Source: Clostridiaceae bacterium
GTDB lineage: Bacteria; Bacillota; Clostridia; DSM-8532
Direction of reading: 5' to 3'
DNA: 5,028 nt
Assembly (NCBI GenBank): GCA_012842645.1
Contig: DUSJ01000351.1
Location: forward strand, 1 to 5,028
The notes beneath the pieces were generated by a model. It was not told where the DNA came from. It saw only the letters and a program-made list of their open reading frames with translations, and searched no databases. A program made the translations under genes and the position numbers. Below are positions 1 to 5,028 of this stretch, in pieces (the first letter of the stretch is position 1; every line of letters begins with the position of its first letter).

Positions 1-1093
1 GAAATACCGGTACAATATGCTGGATGCAGCCAGGGAACACTCAAGGAAAATGGGGACAGAAGGAGCCAGGTATCCCTGGATGTCGTCATACGACGGCAGC
101 GAGCAGTGCGAGTCCTGGGATATCGGAGCCTGCGAGATACATATCACTTGCGATATTGCCTATGCATTCGATTATTATGTCAGGGTGACGGGAGACATGG
201 ATTTCCTGGCCAATTGCGCGGCGGAAGTGTATATAGAGACCGCCCGGTTCTGGGCAAGCCGCTTTACATATGATAGTGCAAAAGACAGATACAACCTCCT
301 GTTCACCAAGGGCCCTGACGAATACTGTGGAGTCACCAACAACAACACCTATACCATATACCTGGCATTGCACAATTTCAGGCTGGCCAGGGAAGCCATA
401 AAATACCTGGAGGATTCCTGTCCTGAGAAACTTGAATCTTTATCCGTAAAAATTAACTTCAGTAAAGACGAGATCAGGAAATGGGATGACATAGAAAGGA
501 AGACTCATCTCAACTATGATAAGGAGAAGAAACTGTACATACAGGACGATACTTTCATGCTCCTGGAGCCTCTTGAGATATCAAGGCACAAAAAGGACAA
601 CACTCCGCTTTACCACAGGATATGCTATGACAGGCTCCAAAGATATCGTGTATTGAAACAGGCCGATATCATACTCCTGATGACCCTGTTCCCCAATGAT
701 TTTACCGAGGAGGAAAAGAAAGCGGCGTGGGAGTTCTATGAACCCCTCACGCTTCATGATTCCACCCTGAGCTTTGGCACCCATGCCCATTTCGGAGCTC
801 ATGTAAATGATATGCCGAAAGCCTTCGATTACCTGGAAAAGAGTTTATACCTGGATCTTGACAATATCATGAACAATACTGGCAGCGAAGGGCTGCATAT
901 TGCATCATCAGGAGCGGCATGGCAAGCCATAGTTAACGGATTTGCAGGAGTGTCCCTCGATAAGGGGGTTTTAAATATAAATCCCCGCCTTCCGGAAAAA
1001 TGGAGTGAAGTCGCCTTCACTCTTATTATACGCGGTAAAAAAGTCAGGTTTAGCATCCGTCAGGACGGATGGGAAATGGAGAACATCGAATAA
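1..1093 (+). CDS. GH65 family alpha-glucoside phosphorylase-like enzyme, C-terminal part (5' truncated by window edge)
   Basis: This is the C-terminal half of a glycoside hydrolase family 65 enzyme. Family members are cytoplasmic and mostly cleave alpha-linked glucose disaccharides with phosphate, giving beta-glucose 1-phosphate plus the acceptor. The frame is open from base 2, reading KYRYN before the first Met at 17, so that Met is internal. About 363 residues are visible of a usual 750-800. Counting from the Met at 17, the (alpha/alpha)6 barrel shows GARYPW (16-21), EIHITCDIAYA (40-50), and GPDEY (99-103) followed by NNNTYT. Glu102 is the expected general acid, equivalent to Glu487 of Lactobacillus brevis maltose phosphorylase. 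KQAD (214-217), HDST (247-250) and GLHIAS (292-297) follow. His294 lies where phosphorylases bind phosphate, which favours a phosphorylase over a hydrolase. The end is the small C-terminal domain (GVLNINPRLPEKW onward). The maltose-type loop is absent, so the substrate is unknown. Family confidence is high; specificity is not assigned. Confidence 0.93.
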   Translation, partial: KYRYNMLDAAREHSRKMGTEGARYPWMSSYDGSEQCESWDIGACEIHITCDIAYAFDYYVRVTGDMDFLANCAAEVYIETARFWASRFTYDSAKDRYNLLFTKGPDEYCGVTNNNTYTIYLALHNFRLAREAIKYLEDSCPEKLESLSVKINFSKDEIRKWDDIERKTHLNYDKEKKLYIQDDTFMLLEPLEISRHKKDNTPLYHRICYDRLQRYRVLKQADIILLMTLFPNDFTEEEKKAAWEFYEPLTLHDSTLSFGTHAHFGAHVNDMPKAFDYLEKSLYLDLDNIMNNTGSEGLHIASSGAAWQAIVNGFAGVSLDKGVLNINPRLPEKWSEVAFTLIIRGKKVRFSIRQDGWEMENIE

Positions 1094-1098
1094 GGGAC

Positions 1099-1103
1099 AG
1101 AGG
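1099..1103 (+). promoter_or_regulatory. Ribosome binding site for ABC permease 1
   Basis: AGAGG lies 3 bases before the ATG at 1107, in the short gap after the GH65 stop. A second purine run, TAAGGG (1091-1096), overlaps that stop with 10 bases to the ATG. The spacing of either is not ideal, but together they support initiation at 1107 rather than at the upstream in-frame ATG at 1005, which lies inside the GH65 gene. Confidence 0.5.
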
Positions 1104-1106
1104 CAT

Positions 1107-1898
1107 ATGGGCGCGTACTTATATTTGGCAAAGATGAAGCTAATGGCTTTCCTCACTTATCGTTTCGAAGTAATAACATCCCTGGGCACTAATTTGATAA
1201 TCCTGATGGCGAGCGTTTTTTTATGGAAGACTGCATACAGCGGAACAGATGCCATTTCAGGAGTTACAGAATCCCAAATGCTTACATACACCATAATCTC
1301 TGTCCTTTTATCTTCTTTTTTCAGCTCCAATATCGAACATTCCCTGCAGGAGCGGATTGCCCAAGGGAACATAGCTCTTGATTTCCTTAAACCGATAAAC
1401 CTCATATTTGCCTATTTGTCGGAGGACATAGGAATATCAATGAGCTCTGTTGTAAGCAAACTGATTCCTGTCCTGATTATATCCGCTTTATTTGTCCAGG
1501 TTCCTTTGCCCGGCAGTTGGCTCTCTTTTTTAGTGTTTCTGATTAGCAGCATGCTGAGCTATCTGATTTTATGGCTTATCAACGCCCTGATCGCTGTTCT
1601 GTGCTTTTGGACGGTACAGCTTGGGGAACTGAAAACTGTAAAGGACGGGATCATTTTATTAATTTCGGGCAAAATCATCCCCATTTGGATGTTTCCAAAA
1701 TGGATGCAAAAGGTCCTTTCTTTTATGCCATTCCAATATGTTTATCAAACACCTTTAAGTATTTACATCAACAGGATAACACGACAGGAAATCGCTTTTT
1801 CACTATTCATACAGGCTATATGGGTACTGTTCCTGTCACTGGCCTTGATTATGCTTTGGAACAAAGCAAGGAAGCATGTATTTATCCAGGGTGGCTGA
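1107..1898 (+). CDS. ABC-2 type transporter permease 1 (COG4587-like)
   Basis: This is an integral membrane subunit of an ABC transporter, 263 residues, the usual length for the ABC2_membrane_6 / COG4587 kind of permease. About six hydrophobic segments are visible, near 25-43, 57-74, 108-131, 138-166, 181-195 and 229-251. Family-like features are the N-terminal KMKLMAFLTYRFE segment before helix 1, the cytoplasmic-loop motif QGNIALDFLKPIN (86-98), and FMPFQYVYQTPLSIY (206-220) before the last helix. The frame is open from an ATG at 1005, but its first 34 codons lie in the GH65 gene and read as unrelated hydrophilic sequence. ATG 1107 is therefore chosen, with Met10 (1134) as an alternative. 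The gene lies 13 bases after GH65 and 4 bases before permease 2. It probably forms a heterodimeric channel with permease 2, driven by the downstream ATPase. The family name rests on sequence pattern and gene order; the substrate cannot be read from the sequence. Confidence 0.88.
   Translation: MGAYLYLAKMKLMAFLTYRFEVITSLGTNLIILMASVFLWKTAYSGTDAISGVTESQMLTYTIISVLLSSFFSSNIEHSLQERIAQGNIALDFLKPINLIFAYLSEDIGISMSSVVSKLIPVLIISALFVQVPLPGSWLSFLVFLISSMLSYLILWLINALIAVLCFWTVQLGELKTVKDGIILLISGKIIPIWMFPKWMQKVLSFMPFQYVYQTPLSIYINRITRQEIAFSLFIQAIWVLFLSLALIMLWNKARKHVFIQGG
1888..1894 (+). promoter_or_regulatory. Ribosome binding site that sets the start of ABC permease 2
   Basis: AGGGTGG lies 8 bases before the ATG at 1903, a good Shine-Dalgarno spacing, and overlaps the last codons of permease 1. 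The alternative ATG at 1876 has a purine run (AAGGAAG, 1868-1874) ending only one base before it, too close for efficient initiation. This favours 1903 as the start. Confidence 0.6.
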
Positions 1899-1902
1899 GT
1901 AT

Positions 1903-2715
1903 ATGGATAAACTGAGATACTACCTGTCTGTCGCTTCATATTCCATGAAGCTTTCCATGAAAAAGCAGCTTGAATACCCAATGGAGATCATAAGCTGTTT
2001 TGCCATGATTCCCATGATGTACGCAACAGGTATCCTGCTGCTCTATTTTCTGACTCAGAATCTTAAGTCCATAGGCGGATGGACTTTTCCCCAGCTGGCT
2101 TTTTTATACGGGATCGGTGACCTGAGCCATGGCATCATGGTCGTTTTTTCGGTTCAAAACTGGTTCCTTGACAGGTATGTAAACAGGGGGGAATTCGACA
2201 GGATGCTTTTGAGGCCCTTAAACGTGTTTTTCCAGTTCTCGGTCTCGTATGTAAACATTATTGGCATAATGGATGTTCTTGTAGGCCTGTCTGTTTTCAT
2301 ATACAGCTGCGTTCTGGTCAAATTCAGCTGGACATTCTCGAATATTGTCAGGCTGGTTGTCATAATTCTTGGCGCTGCCCTTATACGTTCATCCATTTTT
2401 ACTATTTTCTGCTCTGTAGCCTTCTGGACAAAGCGCTGCTCGGCAGTAACGGCCCTGATGAACGATATGCTTGAGCGCACGACATTGTATCCCATGACAA
2501 TTTATCCCCGATTATTGCAGCTGATGCTTACACTTATAATCCCGGTCGCGTTTATTAGCTTCTTTTCTTCATGCTGTTTTCTCGGCATAGACAGCTCGTT
2601 CAGGCTGCCAGCCGATGCAGCGGTCATGACACCGGCAATCGGGATTATTACGTTTATATTGGCCCAGGCAGTGTTCAACTGGGGGCTGAGGAATTATGAA
2701 AGCAGCGGATCATGA
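1903..2715 (+). CDS. ABC-2 type transporter permease 2 (COG3694-like)
   Basis: This is the second membrane subunit of the transporter, 270 residues when started at ATG 1903. Starting at ATG 1876 would add nine residues and overlap permease 1 by 23 bases; the ribosome binding site favours 1903. Six hydrophobic segments are seen near 29-50, 65-86, 112-139, 147-170, 204-224 and 240-262. The N-terminus is short, basic and amphipathic. The loop NRGEFDRMLLRPLN (94-107) is the characteristic cytoplasmic motif of this permease type (gly-x-phe-asp, then LLRPL), and LYPMTIYPRLLQ (195-206) precedes helix 5. It differs clearly from permease 1, so the pair most likely forms a heterodimer. Both are followed by their ATPase, the gene order expected for the COG4587/COG3694/COG4586 triad. 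The transported molecule is unknown; ABC-2 permeases are mostly exporters of lipids, glycans, drugs or peptides. Confidence 0.88.
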   Translation: MDKLRYYLSVASYSMKLSMKKQLEYPMEIISCFAMIPMMYATGILLLYFLTQNLKSIGGWTFPQLAFLYGIGDLSHGIMVVFSVQNWFLDRYVNRGEFDRMLLRPLNVFFQFSVSYVNIIGIMDVLVGLSVFIYSCVLVKFSWTFSNIVRLVVIILGAALIRSSIFTIFCSVAFWTKRCSAVTALMNDMLERTTLYPMTIYPRLLQLMLTLIIPVAFISFFSSCCFLGIDSSFRLPADAAVMTPAIGIITFILAQAVFNWGLRNYESSGS

Positions 2716-2719
2716 GGTG
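2714..2719 (+). promoter_or_regulatory. Ribosome binding site that sets the start of the ABC ATPase
   Basis: GAGGTG lies 5 bases before ATG 2725 and overlaps the TGA stop of permease 2 (2713-2715). The GTG at 2719 is also in frame but is partly within this site, so ATG 2725 is preferred. Confidence 0.6.
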
Positions 2720-2724
2720 TGGCT

Positions 2725-3729
2725 ATGATTGTGATTTCAGCCGATCAATTATCGAAAAAGTTTACGGTTATCAGGAGGGAAAAAGGTCTGAAAGGGGCTT
2801 TGTCAAGCCTGATCCATCCTGAAAAAATCACGGTTAATGCTGTGGACAATGTAAGCTTTAAAATCGAAAAAGGCGAGATAGTGGGTTTCATCGGGCCCAA
2901 CGGCGCGGGGAAGAGCACTACTGTCAAGATGATGACCGGCATCCTGCATCCTACTTCCGGTTCAGTTGAAATAAACGGACTTTCTCCCTTTAAGGACAGA
3001 AAAAAGGTGGTAAGGGAGCTTGGCGTTGTTTTCGGGCAGAGAACCCAACTGTACTGGGATCTCAGGCTGGGGGAGTCCTTCGAGCTGCTGAAAAGAATCT
3101 ATCAGATCAGCGATTCCATGTACAAAGCAAATATGAAGCAGATGGACGAGGTGCTTGGGATCAATGAGTTCATCCACATTCCTGTCAGGCAGCTATCGCT
3201 GGGGCAGAGGATGAGGGGAGAACTGGCGGCAGCCATGCTCCATTCTCCTCCCGTATTATTTCTCGACGAACCGACTATCGGGCTGGACGTGGAGGGCAAG
3301 CATTCCATAAGAAAGTTTATCCGTGAGATCAATCAGAGGTATGGGACAACTGTTATTCTTACGACTCATGATCTGGATGATGTGGAACAGTTATGCAGCA
3401 GGCTGATTGTGATAAATCATGGCAGGATCGTTGAAGACGGTCCCCTTCAGGATATCGCGGAGAGAATGGCTCCGTATCGTTTTCTTGTGCTCGAGATTGC
3501 TTCACCCGGGATCGGGATAAGGCATTCTTTGGCAGATACAGTCAGGCAAAACGGGAACCAGGTATGGCTCAGGTTCAGAAAGTCGGAGATTTCCGCATCA
3601 AGGCTGATTTCGGATCTGTGCTATTCTTATCCTGTACTTGACCTTAAAATTAAGGAACCGGATATCGAGGATATGATAAGAGAACTGTATAAGCTGAACG
3701 ATAAAACGGGATCAGGCGTATGCAATTAA
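2725..3729 (+). CDS. ABC transporter ATP-binding subunit (COG4586-like, long form)
   Basis: This is the ATPase that powers the two upstream permeases, 334 residues from ATG 2725. All nucleotide-binding motifs are intact: Walker A GPNGAGKST (57-65, Lys63), Q-loop in FGQRTQLYWDL (Gln105), signature LSLGQ (157-161), Walker B VLFLDE (Asp181, catalytic Glu182), D-loop GLD (186-188) and the switch histidine in TTHD (His215). An extended N-terminus of about 35 residues (RREKGLKGALSSL) precedes the first core strand, and FGQRTQLYWDL is the form usual in the COG4586 subgroup. About 90 residues follow the core and form a C-terminal accessory domain typical of long exporter ATPases of the drug or polysaccharide kind. 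The gap to permease 2 is 9 bases. An in-frame GTG at 2719 is a less likely start. The last seven sense codons overlap the left part of an inverted repeat shared with the opposing operon. The ATPase function is certain; the substrate is unknown. Confidence 0.96.
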   Translation: MIVISADQLSKKFTVIRREKGLKGALSSLIHPEKITVNAVDNVSFKIEKGEIVGFIGPNGAGKSTTVKMMTGILHPTSGSVEINGLSPFKDRKKVVRELGVVFGQRTQLYWDLRLGESFELLKRIYQISDSMYKANMKQMDEVLGINEFIHIPVRQLSLGQRMRGELAAAMLHSPPVLFLDEPTIGLDVEGKHSIRKFIREINQRYGTTVILTTHDLDDVEQLCSRLIVINHGRIVEDGPLQDIAERMAPYRFLVLEIASPGIGIRHSLADTVRQNGNQVWLRFRKSEISASRLISDLCYSYPVLDLKIKEPDIEDMIRELYKLNDKTGSGVCN

Positions 3730-3740
3730 GCCTGATCCCG
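3701..3740 (-). terminator. Rho-independent terminator of the minus-strand TPM operon, embedded in the ABC ATPase 3' end
   Basis: A perfect 11-bp inverted repeat pairs CGGGATCAGGC (3707-3717) with GCCTGATCCCG (3730-3740) around a 12-base loop (3718-3729) that includes the ATPase stop codon. Read on the minus strand, the stem begins 7 bases after the TPM gene stop and is followed by TTTTAT, as expected for an intrinsic terminator. Read on the plus strand it is followed by CATAATGC with no T-run, so termination of the ABC transcript here would be weak. The loop is longer than usual. Confidence 0.65.
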
Positions 3741-3747
3741 CATAATG

Positions 3748-4530
3748 CTAAAACTTGCCGCCTCTGCCTCCATGGGTACGGCCCGAAGACGATCTGTGAG
3801 TGCTTGAGCCGGAACTTGAGCTCTGCGGCTTTGGACGCCTGGAGATCCTTGAAAAGAGGAACAGATCCCTGCGCACATTTATATTGATGCTGTCTTTTCT
3901 CACATAGTTTGAAGCCGCAGGCTGGTAGCGGACGCTTTTCAGTTGGCTCTTCATGATTCCGGTAATAATGAAAGCAAAAATCACGCCTACTCCAAGAGAG
4001 ATAACAAGGCGCTTTACCGAAAAGAATGCTGAGTCGGCCCTTGCCTTCGCAAGTTCCTCATCGCAAAGATCTGCAAAGGTTGAAAAGGCTTTCCTGTATT
4101 CTCCGCGGCCTAAATAAGGCAGGAATTCATCTGCCATACGATCAATATCCGAATCGCTGAAAGCCTTTATTGCAAAGCCATGGGTCGTGATCCACCAGTC
4201 TGAGTATTCCATGCTGACAAGCAGCAGTATACCGTCGTCATTCTTACCGTAGCCGTAACCATTGTAATCGAAGAAGTCGTCGGCATAATCTCTTGGAGAC
4301 TTGCTGCCCAGGGAATATACGGTAACGATGGCGACCTCGCACTCATGCTCTTCGCTGATCTTCTCAAGCTTAGAGTCCAATGACTTTCTTTCGCTTTCGC
4401 TCAGGAGACCTGCTGTGTCATACATCAGCGGCACATCCCTGTCGCTGTCCGCTGCCGCTATCGTAAGCGAAGCGGCGCTGAAGATCAGGATAAGGAATAT
4501 CAACATGATTATTTTCCTAATATTCTTCAT
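3748..4530 (-). CDS. TPM-domain protein, exported and membrane-anchored
   Basis: This 260-residue protein carries a TPM domain (PF04536, once called a phosphatase domain). Layout: a basic start and hydrophobic signal segment (about 5-26, possible cleavage after AAA at 25-27), TPM domain (about 33-160), a transmembrane helix (about 174-193), then a basic tail ending in a Ser/Gly/His/Arg-rich region (236-260, final GGRGGKF). TPM landmarks are DTAGLLSESE (38-47), CEVAIVTVYSLG (64-75), DYADDFFDYNGYG (81-93), DDGILLLVS (98-106) and FLPYLGRGEYRKAF (136-149). The domain should face outside the membrane and the tail the cytoplasm. This layout with its SSSGR-type tail is common in Clostridia. The biochemical role of TPM proteins in bacteria is unsettled: the family has been linked to acid phosphatase activity and photosystem II repair in plants, and no enzyme function is claimed here. 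ATG 4530 has a strong ribosome binding site. The gene is the second of a minus-strand operon, 13 bases after its partner. Confidence 0.92.
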   Translation of the reverse strand: MKNIRKIIMLIFLILIFSAASLTIAAADSDRDVPLMYDTAGLLSESERKSLDSKLEKISEEHECEVAIVTVYSLGSKSPRDYADDFFDYNGYGYGKNDDGILLLVSMEYSDWWITTHGFAIKAFSDSDIDRMADEFLPYLGRGEYRKAFSTFADLCDEELAKARADSAFFSVKRLVISLGVGVIFAFIITGIMKSQLKSVRYQPAASNYVRKDSININVRRDLFLFSRISRRPKPQSSSSGSSTHRSSSGRTHGGRGGKF

Positions 4531-4537
4531 ACTTCCG

Positions 4538-4544
4538 CCTCCCT
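4538..4544 (-). promoter_or_regulatory. Ribosome binding site of the TPM gene, overlapping the upstream stop codon
   Basis: Read on the minus strand, AGGGAGG lies 7 bases before the ATG at 4530, and its first base is the second A or last base of the upstream TAA stop (4546-4544). This is a near-consensus site. It suggests that translation of the TPM gene is coupled to the end of the gene before it. Confidence 0.8.
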
Positions 4545-5028
4545 TACAATAAGTTCAATATAAACGAGATAATATAGGTGATTGCGCCAAATATACCGGT
4601 AAGCCCGAAAAACCATTTCCAGTAAGCGGCCTTATCCAGCGGCAGGTCTCCTACGAACTTGCCGGTTTGTCCGTTCATGGCAAAGGTGTATCTTTTGTCG
4701 TTCCAGATCGTGTTAAGAAGCCAGACCGGATACAGGGCGTATTTCGCCGATCCGTTCCTCAACTGTATACTGGTTCTCTCGGGAACCACCGTGGCATATC
4801 CCTGCACAGTCGAGGCAAAAATCTGCTCGGTACTGCGCTTGATCCTCTCATTGGCGCGGGCTATGCTTTCGTCGGCAGGAACGTCATACTTGTCAGCCAG
4901 GTAGCCGGCAAGGTATGCCGTCTGGAAGTCGACGGCTTCGCTGAAATCGAAGGGTTCTATGGATTCCATAAGGTCATCGGGCATTTTCGTGGAACCGTCG
5001 ACAGGGACCCGCTCGAACCTGAGGCTGC
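4544..5028 (-). CDS. C-terminal part of a membrane-anchored protein, probably zinc-ribbon type (5' truncated by window edge)
   Basis: The frame is open to the window edge: before the Met at 4984 it reads SLRFERVPVDGSTK, so that Met is internal and the true start lies beyond 5028. About 160 residues are visible. Features are VPVDGSTKMPDD, then EPFDF and AYLAGYLADKYDVPADES, a charged helical stretch (ARANERIKRSTEQ), a beta-rich part with LYPVWLLNTIWNDKRYTFAMNGQTGKFVGDLP, and a C-terminal hydrophobic helix (about the last 24 residues, FFGLTGIFGAITYIISFILNLL). The NGQTGKxVGDLP region and LYPVWLLN pattern match proteins that in Clostridia carry an N-terminal zinc ribbon and are often annotated as TFIIB-type or zinc-ribbon proteins, commonly next to TPM genes. 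The zinc ribbon itself is outside the window, so that part is recalled from the family, not seen. Function is unknown; the linkage to TPM suggests a shared membrane role. Confidence 0.75.
   Translation of the reverse strand, partial: SLRFERVPVDGSTKMPDDLMESIEPFDFSEAVDFQTAYLAGYLADKYDVPADESIARANERIKRSTEQIFASTVQGYATVVPERTSIQLRNGSAKYALYPVWLLNTIWNDKRYTFAMNGQTGKFVGDLPLDKAAYWKWFFGLTGIFGAITYIISFILNLL

Noticed and set aside
86..373. 95-codon minus-strand open frame opposite the GH65 gene.
   Set aside because: It is antisense to strongly conserved GH65 motifs, with no supporting start signal or family resemblance.
858..886. TTGACA at 858-863 as a -35 box of an internal promoter for the transporter genes.
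   Set aside because: No TATAAT-like sequence lies 16-18 bases downstream; the region there reads GGCAGC inside the GH65 coding sequence.
1005..1106. Longer start of permease 1 at ATG 1005, overlapping the GH65 gene by about 90 bases.
   Set aside because: The extra 34 residues look like out-of-frame GH65 sequence, and ATG 1107 sits just after the GH65 stop with a purine-rich site before it.
1876..1902. ATG 1876 as start of permease 2.
   Set aside because: Its only purine run ends one base before the ATG, whereas ATG 1903 has AGGGTGG at 8-base spacing. It stays a possible alternative.
1571..1915. 114-codon open frame on the plus strand overlapping permease 1.
   Set aside because: It lies almost wholly within the well-supported permease 1 gene in another frame and resembles no family I recognise.
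2168..2196. TTGACA at 2168-2173 as an internal promoter within permease 2.
   Set aside because: The sequence at the -10 distance is GAATTC-like, with no match to TATAAT, and it lies within coding sequence.
4301..4552. 83-codon plus-strand open frame opposite the TPM gene.
   Set aside because: It is antisense to the TPM signal peptide and domain; its hydrophobic end is only the reverse reading of the signal-peptide codons, and no ribosome binding site is evident.

Overview
The window looks like part of a Bacillota (probably Clostridia) chromosome. Four things suggest this: moderate GC, frequent AGG/AGA arginine and ATA isoleucine codons, strong GGAGG-type ribosome binding sites, and a TPM-domain gene paired with a large membrane-anchored protein of a type usual in Clostridia. 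This assignment is inference. No species is claimed.

Plus strand, 1-3729. A 5'-truncated family GH65 alpha-glucoside phosphorylase-like gene is followed after 13 bases by three tightly packed genes for one ABC-2 type transporter: permease 1, permease 2 and ATPase. The gaps between these last three are only 4 and 9 bases once the starts are placed by their ribosome binding sites. The transporter genes match the conserved triad COG4587 / COG3694 / COG4586 (two different permeases and one long ATPase), whose substrate is generally unknown. The short gaps suggest that GH65 and the transporter share a transcript, whose promoter lies before the window.

Minus strand, 5028-3748. Two genes are read toward the centre. 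The first is a 5'-truncated membrane protein, probably the C-terminal part of a zinc-ribbon-type protein. It is followed after 13 bases by a secreted or membrane-anchored TPM-domain protein with a Ser/Gly/His/Arg-rich tail. They form a typical two-gene operon.

The two operons converge, with only 18 bases between stop codons. A perfect 11-bp inverted repeat spans the last codons and stop of the ATPase gene. It is followed by a T-run only when read on the minus strand, so it looks like the terminator of the minus-strand operon.

There are no tRNA or rRNA genes, CRISPR arrays, insertion sequences or integration sites, and no intergenic stretch over 20 bases. I see no convincing new system. The points most worth a second look are the atypical substrate loop of the GH65 enzyme, its coupling to an exporter of unknown substrate, and the terminator embedded in the opposing gene.
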